From positions 1 through 43,093 of the IMG/VR virus record IMGVR_UViG_3300017971_000122: 43,093 nucleotides of DNA; one strand, 5' to 3'. Origin of the DNA: a virus. A program made the translations under genes and the position numbers. The notes beneath the pieces are model-generated. The model was not told the DNA's origin and made no database searches. It worked only from the letters and a program-made list of their open reading frames with translations. Position 1 is the first letter of the stretch, and the number at the start of each line of letters is the position of its first letter. Positions 14,538-23,932 of this stretch are shown here, piece after piece.

Positions 14538-17354
14538 TTATAGTTCAGCATCAGCAGTGAATGATACGCCAAAGCTTGAAGCCCCAGTAGATGCTGTAGT
14601 AGCTTCAATCGCCCATCGAAAGCCTTCATCGGTCGCATAGTTAACTACTACATCCGTTTCATCCTGCCCATTAAAGCCGGCACCTGCCTCAGATGATCCC
14701 GTTATTACGACGGTAGCAGAGGTACGCATACGTACCGGATATACGGTGCCGTCATAATATGTCTGACCAACTTCAGTCTTGCCAGTAGACAGTCTTATAG
14801 GCTGGTCTGAGGCCATAACTATGTAATATCGCATACACAGGGCAAGTTCTTCAGCTGCCTTTCTTCTGTAAAACGGTGCTGCGTAGGAACCCGCCACTAG
14901 CATAGGCTGCTCTAGCGTACCAGCTTCCCAGTATACTGTGATATTCCCACCAGCATGAACAAATGTATAAGGAGAAGTCTCCCCACCAAGAGCCTCTGCC
15001 GTACCCTCCCATGACAGAGTATACGTACCAGCCTGTGCGCTTTCTACAATTTGACCAACCGCATCGCCGGCAGGAATAGTAAGCACGCCAGAGGACCACG
15101 AAGGTGCTGAATTAGCATTAGCAGCATACCATCTATCAAGGAAATAATCCTTAAAATTTGGAAGATTTGCGCCACTTACAGCACCACGCTGATTGATACT
15201 AAACTCAGGATTGATTAATAAGTTATCCCTTGGAACAGCATCTACGTACTGCTTAGTGGCCGCGCCTAAATCCGCTGTAGGATCGCCAGATAAGACTAAC
15301 AGGCCTGTCATAGTATCGCCTGTTTTATCAACAGCATCTGTGATAGGAAAGTCATCAATGGTGATAATGGTTACTTCATCACCCGCATTAGCAGCCGTAG
15401 TAAGAGTAACCACAGTACCAGAGAAAGTATAGTCTGTAGTACTCCACAGGAGGACACCATTGAAAAATACTAATTCCGTAGCTACTGTCTTTGAATGTGT
15501 AAATGCGGTTTGACCTGCTGTAGCAGTATGCTTTGAAATAGTCCTTGAACCTGCACCAATGTTTCCTACAGCAGTGTCAATTCCTGATAGATGCTGATCT
15601 ATCAGCTTTGTTTCGCCAACATCCAGAGAATAATTAGTAGGAGTCCACGTAGGATCTACATAAGTCTTATTGGCAGCATGGGCGCCTAACGTAGGAGCAT
15701 TACCCAAAAATGCGTAAGCTACTTTGTGCGTAGAGTCACCAATATCGTACGAATTGTCAGCAAAAGGCACAAAGTTACCGGCAGCTTCAATCACCCACCG
15801 TTCAACAGCAGTAGAGAAAAACCGTATATTATTCGCACCAGAAGTACCTAAAATAAAAGTACCAGTTCCCGTAGATATATAAAAGTCAGAGCCATCATGT
15901 CTTACGTACCCGTCTTGATCTGATCCAAGATATATCAAGCCCGAATCACCTACGTAAATATGCCTTACTTCGTAAGCCGTAGTACCAATATCGAAAGAGT
16001 TAGCAATACCCGGAAACAGAACTCCGGCAGAAGTTACTGTCCATCCGTTGAGGATAAGGTCCACAGACGGCTCAATAATCATATTACCACTAGTTGTAGT
16101 AATATAAAAATCGCTTCCGTCGAATACTAAGTTAGCGTCCTGATCTGTACCAAGAGAATGCACAGCACCGTCAACTTGGTACAAACTCGCTATAGGGCTT
16201 AAAGCTTCGCCGATGCTGTAAGGAGAGGCAGGTATGATATCACCGGTTGCGTTTATGCTCCATCTCGTAGAAGAATCTACTATAAGATTAATAGCCGAGG
16301 CCGAGGAATTCCCTATGTTTAAAACACCGGTGCCATTTAAGATCCAAAAGTCAGTCCCGTCATGGTTTATAGAAGCGTCTTGGTCAGTGCCAAAGAAATG
16401 ACTCTTACTATCTCCTTGGTATAGATTACCGATATGCAGCAAGGTACTGCCTATGTCATACTCAGCGGCAGGAACCAATACACCCGCAGCTGTAAGACTC
16501 CATTTAGTAGCACCACTTGTAGCTAAGTTAATAGCAGATGCGCCAGAAGTTCCTATAGTAACTTGTCCAGCAGACCACAAAAAGAAAGAAGTACCGTTAT
16601 GATAGATAGAGGCATCTTGGCTGTCTCCTAAGTAGATAATACCTGAGTCTTGCAGGTACACATTACCTATCATATTTGAGGGAGCGCCTAAGTTATATCC
16701 GGTAAACAACGGTTGAAAAGTTGTACCAGACTCTTCCCAATTCAGTAAGATAGTACCTGAGGCAGTAGGTTCCCACTCAGCAGGTGATACATCGGGGGTA
16801 TTGTTAAGATTGCCATTTACCTTAGAGAAATATAACTGAGAATCGTATATCGCTATATCGTCCTCAGCGTACGTAACATACTGGTTCCAGAAGCGTAAAA
16901 ACTCTATCTGCTGCCAATGGTCGGGGTTTATGTCTGGCACATTCCCTACATTAGCGGAGGTAACAGACTCATAGAAATTATCATCGTAAAAGACGATATA
17001 TCCTACATTATATACTACAGTAGAAATCCATTCAGCAAAGTATCCCTCTGCGCCCGGAAGTACATCTTCTGCTGTCACGGGATCAAAAACTTGAAGCTGA
17101 GTACCTGGTAATCCTGTAACAGGATTATGCTCATACAGAACTATTCTATAAATACCTTGCCCGAATACATCAGGGCACCTGCCTGCCGCGTCGAGTTGAA
17201 GAGGATTAGCATTGAGGATAGTTTGATCGGCATCGTTGAAAGTATTCTTATCTGAATTGTTGGTATCTGAGATAAGAAACCTTAACCAGCCATTTTCTAG
17301 CGGGTCACCAGCGTCATCAAAAAATTGCGAGAATGCAGGAAGTACTCTTGACAT
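14538..17354 (-). CDS. Large receptor-binding tail fibre, 938 aa
   Basis: The N-terminal anchor (residues 1-105: FFDDAGDPLENGWLRF, LQLDAAGRCPDVFG) is paralogous to the 9916 fibre. Two carbohydrate-binding-like segments follow (VGYIVFYDDNFYESV and AEDDIAIYDSQLYFS). Then come four shaft repeats with FGTDQDA..NHDG..FW and xYDIG (about 215-575), an AGDEVTI-containing segment near 600-670, a GDTMTGLLVL linker near 675, and the shared tip from NLLINPEFSINQR to the end. It is the longest gene in the window. Relative to the 758-aa paralogue it has two more shaft repeats and an extra linker. It probably binds surface polysaccharide. Confidence 0.88.
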   Translation of the reverse strand: MSRVLPAFSQFFDDAGDPLENGWLRFLISDTNNSDKNTFNDADQTILNANPLQLDAAGRCPDVFGQGIYRIVLYEHNPVTGLPGTQLQVFDPVTAEDVLPGAEGYFAEWISTVVYNVGYIVFYDDNFYESVTSANVGNVPDINPDHWQQIEFLRFWNQYVTYAEDDIAIYDSQLYFSKVNGNLNNTPDVSPAEWEPTASGTILLNWEESGTTFQPLFTGYNLGAPSNMIGNVYLQDSGIIYLGDSQDASIYHNGTSFFLWSAGQVTIGTSGASAINLATSGATKWSLTAAGVLVPAAEYDIGSTLLHIGNLYQGDSKSHFFGTDQDASINHDGTDFWILNGTGVLNIGNSSASAINLIVDSSTRWSINATGDIIPASPYSIGEALSPIASLYQVDGAVHSLGTDQDANLVFDGSDFYITTTSGNMIIEPSVDLILNGWTVTSAGVLFPGIANSFDIGTTAYEVRHIYVGDSGLIYLGSDQDGYVRHDGSDFYISTGTGTFILGTSGANNIRFFSTAVERWVIEAAGNFVPFADNSYDIGDSTHKVAYAFLGNAPTLGAHAANKTYVDPTWTPTNYSLDVGETKLIDQHLSGIDTAVGNIGAGSRTISKHTATAGQTAFTHSKTVATELVFFNGVLLWSTTDYTFSGTVVTLTTAANAGDEVTIITIDDFPITDAVDKTGDTMTGLLVLSGDPTADLGAATKQYVDAVPRDNLLINPEFSINQRGAVSGANLPNFKDYFLDRWYAANANSAPSWSSGVLTIPAGDAVGQIVESAQAGTYTLSWEGTAEALGGETSPYTFVHAGGNITVYWEAGTLEQPMLVAGSYAAPFYRRKAAEELALCMRYYIVMASDQPIRLSTGKTEVGQTYYDGTVYPVRMRTSATVVITGSSEAGAGFNGQDETDVVVNYATDEGFRWAIEATTASTGASSFGVSFTADAEL

Positions 17355-17365
17355 AATTAGCCCTC

Positions 17366-18805
17366 TTATTGCTGCTTTAATTTATCTACTTCAGAGAACA
17401 TATTTTTAACTAAGCGGTTAGGGTTATTTAAGTACTTATAGTAAAGCGAAATAGATTTTGCTGCGGCACCTGCTCCGATCATAGACGGATCTTTAAGTAT
17501 CATACCGCGAACAATTTGATCTCCAATAAAAATATCAGTAAAATCGATTAGGCCCTTACCAGCTTTTCGCGCATCAGCCATAGCGCTCTTAGTCACATCC
17601 TTTTCAATGCTACGCAAAGAGCCATAAGTCTGTTTAAGCTGACGATAATTCTGACCTGTTGCTTTAGTAATTTTACTGTCTAACTGTTCTCTGAATTTAT
17701 TGGCTATTAAAGCGTCAACTAAAGCCTTTCCTTTGGTAGCGGGAGACGGCGCTCTATGATAGTGTTCTAAAGACTGATTTAGTATCTGAATAGTTTCTTG
17801 AAGCTCAGTAGCTGAAGTAATGCTAGCGGACTCTAAAGAAGCCTGGCGCTCAAAAGCATATTTTACAGTTTCAGGCGATACGGCGTTTAGAGGTTCACTA
17901 TCAATAATTTTATCGAGTTCACTGATTGCCTCTTTCATACTGAAAGGCGCAGCTTCTTTGTCAGTAATTTTAGCTAAAGCATCGTATTCTTCAAAGACCT
18001 GGCGCTTGGTCTGCTCAATAGCCTGCGAAAATTCATTAAGAGTTTTTGGAAGTCCAGTCGTTTCTGTTCCGGTTTCATCAACATACTTTAAATCATCTTT
18101 TCTCTTAACTATCTCTTCAACAGCAGTCTTAGCCTTTTGCTTATATAAAGCTAGCTTACCAGCAGTATCTTTGCCAGTTACAGATGGCTTAATTGCTTTA
18201 TCAATTCCTTTACTAACTGCTTCTGCAGTCTTAGCATCAAGAACTGCAGCGCGTTTAGCGGGAGTACGCAAGTGGGCTATGCGAGCCCCGATTATAACTG
18301 GTAGGCCTTCTACAGCTGTATGTACAGCTGCAGCAGCGGCAGGTTCATCTTCCAATCCGGTTCTCTCAACAGTAGCTCCAGCTAATTCATGGAGCTTTTC
18401 CATAGGATATCCCACAGCTTTTTGAAGTTGCTGGCCGCCTTGTGACTGCGGCTGATAAATTAAAACTTCTTGAGCTTTATTCATCACATTTTCAGCAGTA
18501 TCAGTACCAAAGGGAAGAGCTAAAAGACCGGCCAGTCCAGTTAAAGGAACCCCATAAGTTGACGTAACTAGATTAGCAGCAGCCTCAGCCATCGGTACGC
18601 CTTGAAGCATAGATACGATAGACTGTCCAGCCCCAGTCAAAAAAGTATCAATGGGATCAGAAGCAGGTGCGGGTGTAGGCGGCACTTGTGCCGGTGTAGG
18701 CGGTGTAGGCGGCGCTTGTGCCGGTGCAGGCGCAGGCTCAGCTTCAGTTACAAGCTTGCCTCCAAACCTAGGCCTTCCAACTAGAGTTCCTTGAAATCTG
18801 GCCAT
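17366..18805 (-). CDS. DNA ejection protein candidate with Pro/Ala-rich linker, 479 aa
   Basis: The third gene of a three-gene set after the tail hub, in the place of P22 genes 7-20-16. An N-terminal basic patch is followed by an Ala/Pro repeat (residues about 22-50; DNA repeat 18664-18736). Hydrophobic helices (VPLTGLAGLLALPFG; GLPVIIGARIA) could insert into membrane. Long charged helical regions with coiled-coil character follow, and the C-terminus is SEVDKLKQQ. P22-like ejection proteins enter the cell with the DNA and form a channel. The role is inferred from context and composition, not a motif. Slippage in the proline repeat may vary its length. Confidence 0.72.
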   Translation of the reverse strand: MARFQGTLVGRPRFGGKLVTEAEPAPAPAQAPPTPPTPAQVPPTPAPASDPIDTFLTGAGQSIVSMLQGVPMAEAAANLVTSTYGVPLTGLAGLLALPFGTDTAENVMNKAQEVLIYQPQSQGGQQLQKAVGYPMEKLHELAGATVERTGLEDEPAAAAAVHTAVEGLPVIIGARIAHLRTPAKRAAVLDAKTAEAVSKGIDKAIKPSVTGKDTAGKLALYKQKAKTAVEEIVKRKDDLKYVDETGTETTGLPKTLNEFSQAIEQTKRQVFEEYDALAKITDKEAAPFSMKEAISELDKIIDSEPLNAVSPETVKYAFERQASLESASITSATELQETIQILNQSLEHYHRAPSPATKGKALVDALIANKFREQLDSKITKATGQNYRQLKQTYGSLRSIEKDVTKSAMADARKAGKGLIDFTDIFIGDQIVRGMILKDPSMIGAGAAAKSISLYYKYLNNPNRLVKNMFSEVDKLKQQ

Positions 18806-18814
18806 AGAACATCC

Positions 18815-20233
18815 TTATTTTACGTATAATTGTCCGTCGTCGGGATCAATAAAATGCGACCCAGGAGGTAGAGCATTAAACTCTTCTTCAGTCATTGGTT
18901 TGGCTGGATTCTGCTGAGTATACTGCTTAGTAGTTCCTTGCAGTATGCGGTTTCCTTCAGCCTTAATTGCGTCTAAAGCTTTCATATCAATCAGGCCTGA
19001 CTGAGCTCTAAGCTGTTCTGCAATTTTGCCGTCTCCATACGCCTCATCTAATACGGCTATAGCAGCGTAATTTGACTGCAAATCCGTTTTGGGATCAGTA
19101 GCCGCCTGCATATAAAACTCAAGTTCTTTTTCACTATCAAGACCTCTAGCTGACATATCAGTTGACTGCCTGATGTCCTGTACGATAAGAGGAATCAGCT
19201 TATTAATCTTTGCTCTTACAGACTGCGGTTTTGTGCCAAATACTCGGCCAATAGCTTGACCGGCAGTAGAAGACCGCGTAGCAGCAAAGATATTATCTAA
19301 GGCGTCTTTATCAGTATTGATAATGGCACCCATAGTGCTAAGGTCTTTATAATGATTGACAAGCTCAACAAGGCTACCAGACATACGGGCCTTAGCTTTA
19401 GATATTTTTTGCTGCGGCGTAATTTCTCCCTTAGCTTCAAGCACAGCCCCCGCTGTGGCAATTGTAGCCATAGCCTTTCCAAGCTCTTCGTTGCGCTTGA
19501 TAAGTTCTGCAGTAGCAGCGTCAGCTCCACGTAAAGCCAGCCTGGTTTTACGAACTTCACTTTCCTGAGCACGTTTATACTCTAAGGCGGCTTCGTTTTG
19601 CTTGCCAGGAGTAAGAGGCTTCCCATAAAGCCGAATTGACTCTTCATTAGCTCGCCGTACATAGTCATCAACGTCGGTCGCAGTAGGAGCTTTTGCAGCG
19701 GCTGATCTCATATCTTTTTCCCTGGGATAGGCGTTCCACTGATCAGCCATATCTACTGCTTGAAATATCTTAGCAAGCTTTGCCGTTTTCTCCTCTTTAG
19801 TCTCATTAGGCATACTTCTTATTTCTTGAAGGCTCAAGGCCATTGGATGATCCGGCTGAGTGCCGAGAACATCAAGGGCTTTATCAAGAGCGGCGTCTTG
19901 CGCAGCAGGATCTGTACTACGCGCTGCGTTATAAACATGAAAAGCGCTTTCTACAAAGTTAGTACGATCAAGATCACCAAAGATAAGGTTCATTTTGGCT
20001 GCTGCATCAGGGTCTCTAGTAGAAAGGACGCCTATAGCTTTTTGGAAGTTTTGAGTTTGACCTTTGGACCAGGCGCTAAAGGCCTGCTGTCCAATAAGCC
20101 TATTTTCTTTCTCAAAATCCCTGTCTTCTTCTATGCGCTGGTCTTCTTCTCCCATGCGTATAGCAGCTACTGAAGCTAATCCTGTAGACCGTAACGGTGA
20201 TCTTACATTTGCAAAAGCAGTCATATCCGGCAT
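18815..20233 (-). CDS. DNA ejection protein candidate, helical, 472 aa
   Basis: A long mostly alpha-helical charged protein without membrane segments. The N-terminal half looks like helical repeats (LIGQQAFSAWSKGQ, AFHVYNAARS); the C-terminus has MTEEEFNALPPGSHFIDPDDG, a short beta motif frequent at the ends of phage internal virion proteins. The position between two other internal proteins fits the P22 7-20-16 block. The start ATG 20233 has AATAGGAG upstream. Function is inferred from context. Confidence 0.72.
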   Translation of the reverse strand: MPDMTAFANVRSPLRSTGLASVAAIRMGEEDQRIEEDRDFEKENRLIGQQAFSAWSKGQTQNFQKAIGVLSTRDPDAAAKMNLIFGDLDRTNFVESAFHVYNAARSTDPAAQDAALDKALDVLGTQPDHPMALSLQEIRSMPNETKEEKTAKLAKIFQAVDMADQWNAYPREKDMRSAAAKAPTATDVDDYVRRANEESIRLYGKPLTPGKQNEAALEYKRAQESEVRKTRLALRGADAATAELIKRNEELGKAMATIATAGAVLEAKGEITPQQKISKAKARMSGSLVELVNHYKDLSTMGAIINTDKDALDNIFAATRSSTAGQAIGRVFGTKPQSVRAKINKLIPLIVQDIRQSTDMSARGLDSEKELEFYMQAATDPKTDLQSNYAAIAVLDEAYGDGKIAEQLRAQSGLIDMKALDAIKAEGNRILQGTTKQYTQQNPAKPMTEEEFNALPPGSHFIDPDDGQLYVK

Positions 20234-20246
20234 CGTTTATCTCCTA

Positions 20247-22094
20247 TTATCTAGACATTCCGGTATTCATTACTAAGTCAGTAGTTGGGTTCCCAGCAGG
20301 CGCCCACGTAGATGGAGTCGGATTTACAGCAGCTGCTCTGTTTGCGAGAGTATAAGCGGCTATATTACCAACGTCCTGCGCGGTCTGCCCTAAAGTTGCG
20401 GCAGACTGAGCTTGACCAGCTGCAAGAGCTGAGCCTCCGGCAGCAGTAAGATTAGCCACCTGGCTACCAGACTGAGTAGCCAAGTTAGCGAGAATTTGAG
20501 CAATATTTTGCTGGCCCGATAACTGATTCGCTGCACCAACCTGTCCTAAGTTCGCTATATCAGCAAGACCACCAGAGTACGCAGCAGCCTGAGCTCCGCC
20601 AAGTTGCGCAAGAGTACCTGCTTGCGCAGCTCCAATGGCTTGTTCTAGCGCTGCCAAAGAAAGCCCTGTCTGGTTAGCCAACTCAGACTTCTGTTGCGCC
20701 GTCAACTGAGTAAGATTTGCTCCTCTGACGCCAAGAGCTTCAGCTAACTGCGCAAGCTGAGCAGCAGCGCCTTGCTGGATCGCTGCTGACTGCGTACCCG
20801 CCGACTGAACGATACTAGCTCCAGTCGTATCCGCTGTCTGTCCACGAACTGCTAAGTCTCTTAAGTTTGTCAAATACTGTTGCTGCTGTGTAGACGCTAT
20901 GCCGAAAGCTTGTTCCTGTAGAGCCGTACGTACTCGGCCACCGCCTAAGCCGCCTATGGCAGCCTGGTTCCTCAACAGCGCCTGCTCTTGCTGTTCTCTA
21001 AGGTACTGCTGACCAGGAGACTCAATAAAAGAGTTAATAGCTTGCTGCTGTGCTTCAGGACCAAGAGCACCAGAAAGCGCAGCTTCCATATCAAGAGCAG
21101 ATCTTCCGGCCTCAGAATAAGGCTGAATACGTCCTAAAGCTTCTCCTTTGGCACCGGCAATAGTTGATAGAGCATCCTCTCTTCCACCTATAACATCTGC
21201 TCTAGCCTGCCCTGTACCAGCCGCAAGCTGAGCAAGACTTCTTTGCTCACCAGTTGTCAGCTGTTGCATAGCGCCGTAAAAGCCTGTTCCTGCGGCAGGG
21301 TCAGCGGTGGCCGCAGGAACAAACTCACCAGCCGCATTCTGCACCATATTAATTGCGTCAGGAGCTTCGGTAGTAGGGCTTTGATAAGGCACTTCGGTAC
21401 GCGGCGGCGCAGTTTGATCCCCATACAGTACCTGATCTAGGGTATCAAGTACAGCAGGAGCCATAGCTAGCTGAGCTATAGGAGAGCTTTCATTCCTGAA
21501 TCCCTGAGTACCGGCAGCATATCTTTCACCGAAAGGACTGGGATACTGGGGCCCAGGAGCTGCAGGGTCTGCCCCATATGTAGTTCCAGTAGTATCAGGT
21601 ACTGTAGACGCTACAGTAGAAGGAGTGCCCATAGATTGTAACGTCTGAGCAGCCTGGGGAAAAGCTTGCTGAATAGCCTGATTCTGCTGCGCGGGAGGTA
21701 AACTCTGAATTTGCTGATACTGCTGAGTAAATTCAGTACGAGGAACACCAGAAGCACTTGCAGCCGACCCCAAAAGAGCTTGCTTAGCATTAGCGCCAGA
21801 CTGAGTAAGTACCTGCATAGCATTCTGAGTAGAATCACTCAAAATTTGCATTACATCTACTGTACCATCAGCGACATAGCTCTGTAAGTTATCAATTTCT
21901 CTGCCATAATCAGCTAAAGCAGGAGTCATGCGGTCAAGAATCTCAGCTCTCGCTTTCTGAGTCTCTGCAATTATAGCATCGCTTGCTTCTTTAGTAGCTC
22001 TGGCTGATGTCTTAGCTGCATCTTTGGAACCTTTAGCAGAAATCATCCCGCCAACTACTGCCCCGCCTACTGCTGCCGTTATAGCTCCGGACAT
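20247..22094 (-). CDS. DNA ejection protein candidate, Ala/Gln-rich, 615 aa
   Basis: The N-terminus (AITAAVGGAVVGGMISAKGS) is a glycine-rich hydrophobic helix, as in many phage internal virion proteins. The body is very rich in Ala, Gln and Ser and contains YLREQQEQALLRNQAAIGGLG at about 370-390, a patch typical of podovirus injection proteins. The C-terminal part repeats helices of the SAAxxQxGxA kind. It is the first of three adjacent ejection genes. The start ATG 22094 has AAAGAGGTG. The product is expected inside the capsid before infection. I cannot say which of gp7, gp16 or gp20 it replaces. Confidence 0.78.
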   Translation of the reverse strand: MSGAITAAVGGAVVGGMISAKGSKDAAKTSARATKEASDAIIAETQKARAEILDRMTPALADYGREIDNLQSYVADGTVDVMQILSDSTQNAMQVLTQSGANAKQALLGSAASASGVPRTEFTQQYQQIQSLPPAQQNQAIQQAFPQAAQTLQSMGTPSTVASTVPDTTGTTYGADPAAPGPQYPSPFGERYAAGTQGFRNESSPIAQLAMAPAVLDTLDQVLYGDQTAPPRTEVPYQSPTTEAPDAINMVQNAAGEFVPAATADPAAGTGFYGAMQQLTTGEQRSLAQLAAGTGQARADVIGGREDALSTIAGAKGEALGRIQPYSEAGRSALDMEAALSGALGPEAQQQAINSFIESPGQQYLREQQEQALLRNQAAIGGLGGGRVRTALQEQAFGIASTQQQQYLTNLRDLAVRGQTADTTGASIVQSAGTQSAAIQQGAAAQLAQLAEALGVRGANLTQLTAQQKSELANQTGLSLAALEQAIGAAQAGTLAQLGGAQAAAYSGGLADIANLGQVGAANQLSGQQNIAQILANLATQSGSQVANLTAAGGSALAAGQAQSAATLGQTAQDVGNIAAYTLANRAAAVNPTPSTWAPAGNPTTDLVMNTGMSR

Positions 22095-22095
22095 A

Positions 22096-22971
22096 TTACA
22101 CCTCTTTAGGCCTAAATTGTATAGACTCTCGGTAGTCTATCGTTATCTCATCACCAATAATACCGCCTTGATTGCCACGAATCGGCTTTCTAGCTAGCAG
22201 ATGTAAGTCGCCATTAATATCAACTAACTTAGCATTTGGTTTACCACTGTGGTTAGTATATCTACCTGCAGGAGTTCTGAAAATTCCAACTCTTGCTGGA
22301 GCAATATAATCACCAGAAGCAAAAGACGCTGTTGCAAAAAGTCCTTTTCCTTCTATTGGTGACGGGAATACTGCTATAGCGTACATGCCATCAGGAAAAG
22401 GTACCAGATCACCGGCATACTCTGATTCTTTTCTGATCTGCGCCTCAGTAAAGCCAGTCTCTTTGAGAAAGCTTTCATAATCTTCGCGTTCAGCAGAACA
22501 ACGGTTTAACTTACCAAGATTTGCAAGCTCCTCTTTTGTCCATTGATCACTTTTATCAAAGAACATATCTTCTAGTGTAGCAATATCGGTTTCATCGGTA
22601 GGAAAGACATTAAGCCAAACCATGTCTTCTTCTACATACCCTATCTTTCTACCAGGTTCGCCAGTAAATATCATAGGAGCTTCTACTCTTCTTACCTCGC
22701 CATCTATGACTATAGTAACTGCGCCTTTAAGAAAGATATTAAGGTGTTTATGCTTCAGCTTATACCCAACTAATACAGTATCAGCAGGCACATTAAGCTG
22801 TCGTACATAAAGACCTGGGCTGAAAAAATGGTACGTAGGACAGTCTACTTGATCCTGCTTTTTTACTAAGTCAACGAATTCACGCACTTTCTCAGCAGTA
22901 GTAAGATCTTTAAATATATCTTTTAATTGAACTAGACTATCCAATAGCCACCCATCCTTTCGATCTATCAC
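22096..22971 (-). CDS. Cupin-SET domain fusion, putative protein-lysine methyltransferase
   Basis: Residues 45-125 have cupin-like strands with KLKHKHLNIFLKG near 71-83 (H74 and H76 as possible metal ligands) and FTGEPGRKIGY. Residues 197-283 form a SET-like domain: EGKGLFA at 207-213, NHSGKPNA at 240-247 (the NHS knot motif) and GDEITIDY at 273-280 (the GEEI.IDY motif). SET domains transfer methyl groups from S-adenosylmethionine to lysine. The frame opens with GTG at 22971, but TTG 22944 overlapping the previous stop has a better-spaced AAAGGA and may be the true start (282 aa). It lies in the virion operon between tail and ejection genes, so a virion or host protein may be the substrate. 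Confidence 0.8.
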   Translation of the reverse strand: MIDRKDGWLLDSLVQLKDIFKDLTTAEKVREFVDLVKKQDQVDCPTYHFFSPGLYVRQLNVPADTVLVGYKLKHKHLNIFLKGAVTIVIDGEVRRVEAPMIFTGEPGRKIGYVEEDMVWLNVFPTDETDIATLEDMFFDKSDQWTKEELANLGKLNRCSAEREDYESFLKETGFTEAQIRKESEYAGDLVPFPDGMYAIAVFPSPIEGKGLFATASFASGDYIAPARVGIFRTPAGRYTNHSGKPNAKLVDINGDLHLLARKPIRGNQGGIIGDEITIDYRESIQFRPKEV

Positions 22972-23206
22972 CGCCTATATCAGCAACTTGTTTAATATAT
23001 TTGACAGCACCTGCAGGACCAGCTTCATCCATGTATTCAACACCTTGTTGAGCAGTAACGACGTTCTCGGGATTACCAGTTCCTATGATAAGCCCACGCT
23101 CGGTGACCTGACGTACCCAAAGGTTAAAAGTGTCATGAGTCATTCCGGTCGTGGGCCATACCAAAGGAGTAATAGACGGATCAAATTGGTTTATTGTTCT
23201 TCTCAT
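22937..23206 (-). CDS. Hypothetical virion-operon protein, 89 aa
   Basis: The protein begins MRRTINQFDPSITPLVWPTTG and has a central FNLWVRQVTERGLIIGTGNPE. I do not recognise it. The ribosome site is weak. Its stop is inside the following cupin-SET gene. The WPTTGMTHDTFNLWV region suggests a small folded protein rather than a spacer. Its place among head and tail genes suggests a structural or assembly factor. Confidence 0.68.
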   Translation of the reverse strand: MRRTINQFDPSITPLVWPTTGMTHDTFNLWVRQVTERGLIIGTGNPENVVTAQQGVEYMDEAGPAGAVKYIKQVADIGGDRSKGWVAIG

Positions 23207-23217
23207 GGCTCACTTTA

Positions 23218-23910
23218 TTATGCTGCGAGTACAGGATGCCCGTATAAGCGGATCAGGAACTGTCCAGTAGCATATACCCCAGTAGCGCCACCCGTGTCAC
23301 CCTCACCCAGGTATAAATAGTCATTGTCAGTCAATTTCGGGGTATAGTTGACAGCCATTTCACCTGCAACCCAGTCACGGCCAGCCGCGATGACTGTATC
23401 ATCGACCGGGCCGTCGTATTCAACGTCTCCGTCATCTTCAGCCATTAGGTCAATATCAGGCTCGTAGGTCGCAGTATCCTCAGTAGGGGCTACGAGGCAG
23501 ATCATTTCAATTTTATGGCAGATGCCACATACTGCTGAGACATACCGGCCGATGAAAGCTGCACCGCCAGCGACCAAGCCGATGGCATCGCCCTGAGCAT
23601 CGCCCTTACAGCCGAGCCCAGTGATATCTACCTGGATCTCAGTGATAATGACGCCGTTCTCAATGCGCCGAGTAGTTTTGGGAGCAAAAGCCGTTCCGAT
23701 GGCGCCAGCACCGTGTTCCACACCCATATCTACACCGAAATTGCGGATATACTCGATCACATCGTCTTTCGTCCAAGCGGCTTCCCACTCCTCCCAATAA
23801 TCATCGATAAGTGCGTCACTGATAGCTAGCAGTGCAGCTGTTTGAGCTTTTGAGTAACCCTCCATGTACAGGTCCCTCGAAAATGCCTTTTTCTCATCAG
23901 CAGTCATCAT
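23218..23910 (-). CDS. Putative virion structural protein, 230 aa, GC-rich codons
   Basis: Residues 1-65 form helices, including a helix-turn-helix-like GYSKAQTAALLAISDALID. Residues 70-230 look beta-rich (TRRIENGVIITEIQVDITGLG, GLVAGGAAFIGRYV). There is a CGICHK pair near 148. The ribosome site GAGGAGG lies 7 bases before ATG 23910. Codon composition is clearly more GC-rich than neighbouring genes and close to the coat gene, suggesting an abundant product such as a head-decoration or tail protein. No family assignment is possible from sequence alone. Confidence 0.72.
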   Translation of the reverse strand: MMTADEKKAFSRDLYMEGYSKAQTAALLAISDALIDDYWEEWEAAWTKDDVIEYIRNFGVDMGVEHGAGAIGTAFAPKTTRRIENGVIITEIQVDITGLGCKGDAQGDAIGLVAGGAAFIGRYVSAVCGICHKIEMICLVAPTEDTATYEPDIDLMAEDDGDVEYDGPVDDTVIAAGRDWVAGEMAVNYTPKLTDNDYLYLGEGDTGGATGVYATGQFLIRLYGHPVLAA

Positions 23911-23932
23911 TATAAAACCTCCTCAATAAGTA

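Noticed and set aside
13788-17354. Diversity-generating retroelement targeting the fibre tips.
   Set aside because: No reverse transcriptase gene and no template repeat with A-specific differences were seen.
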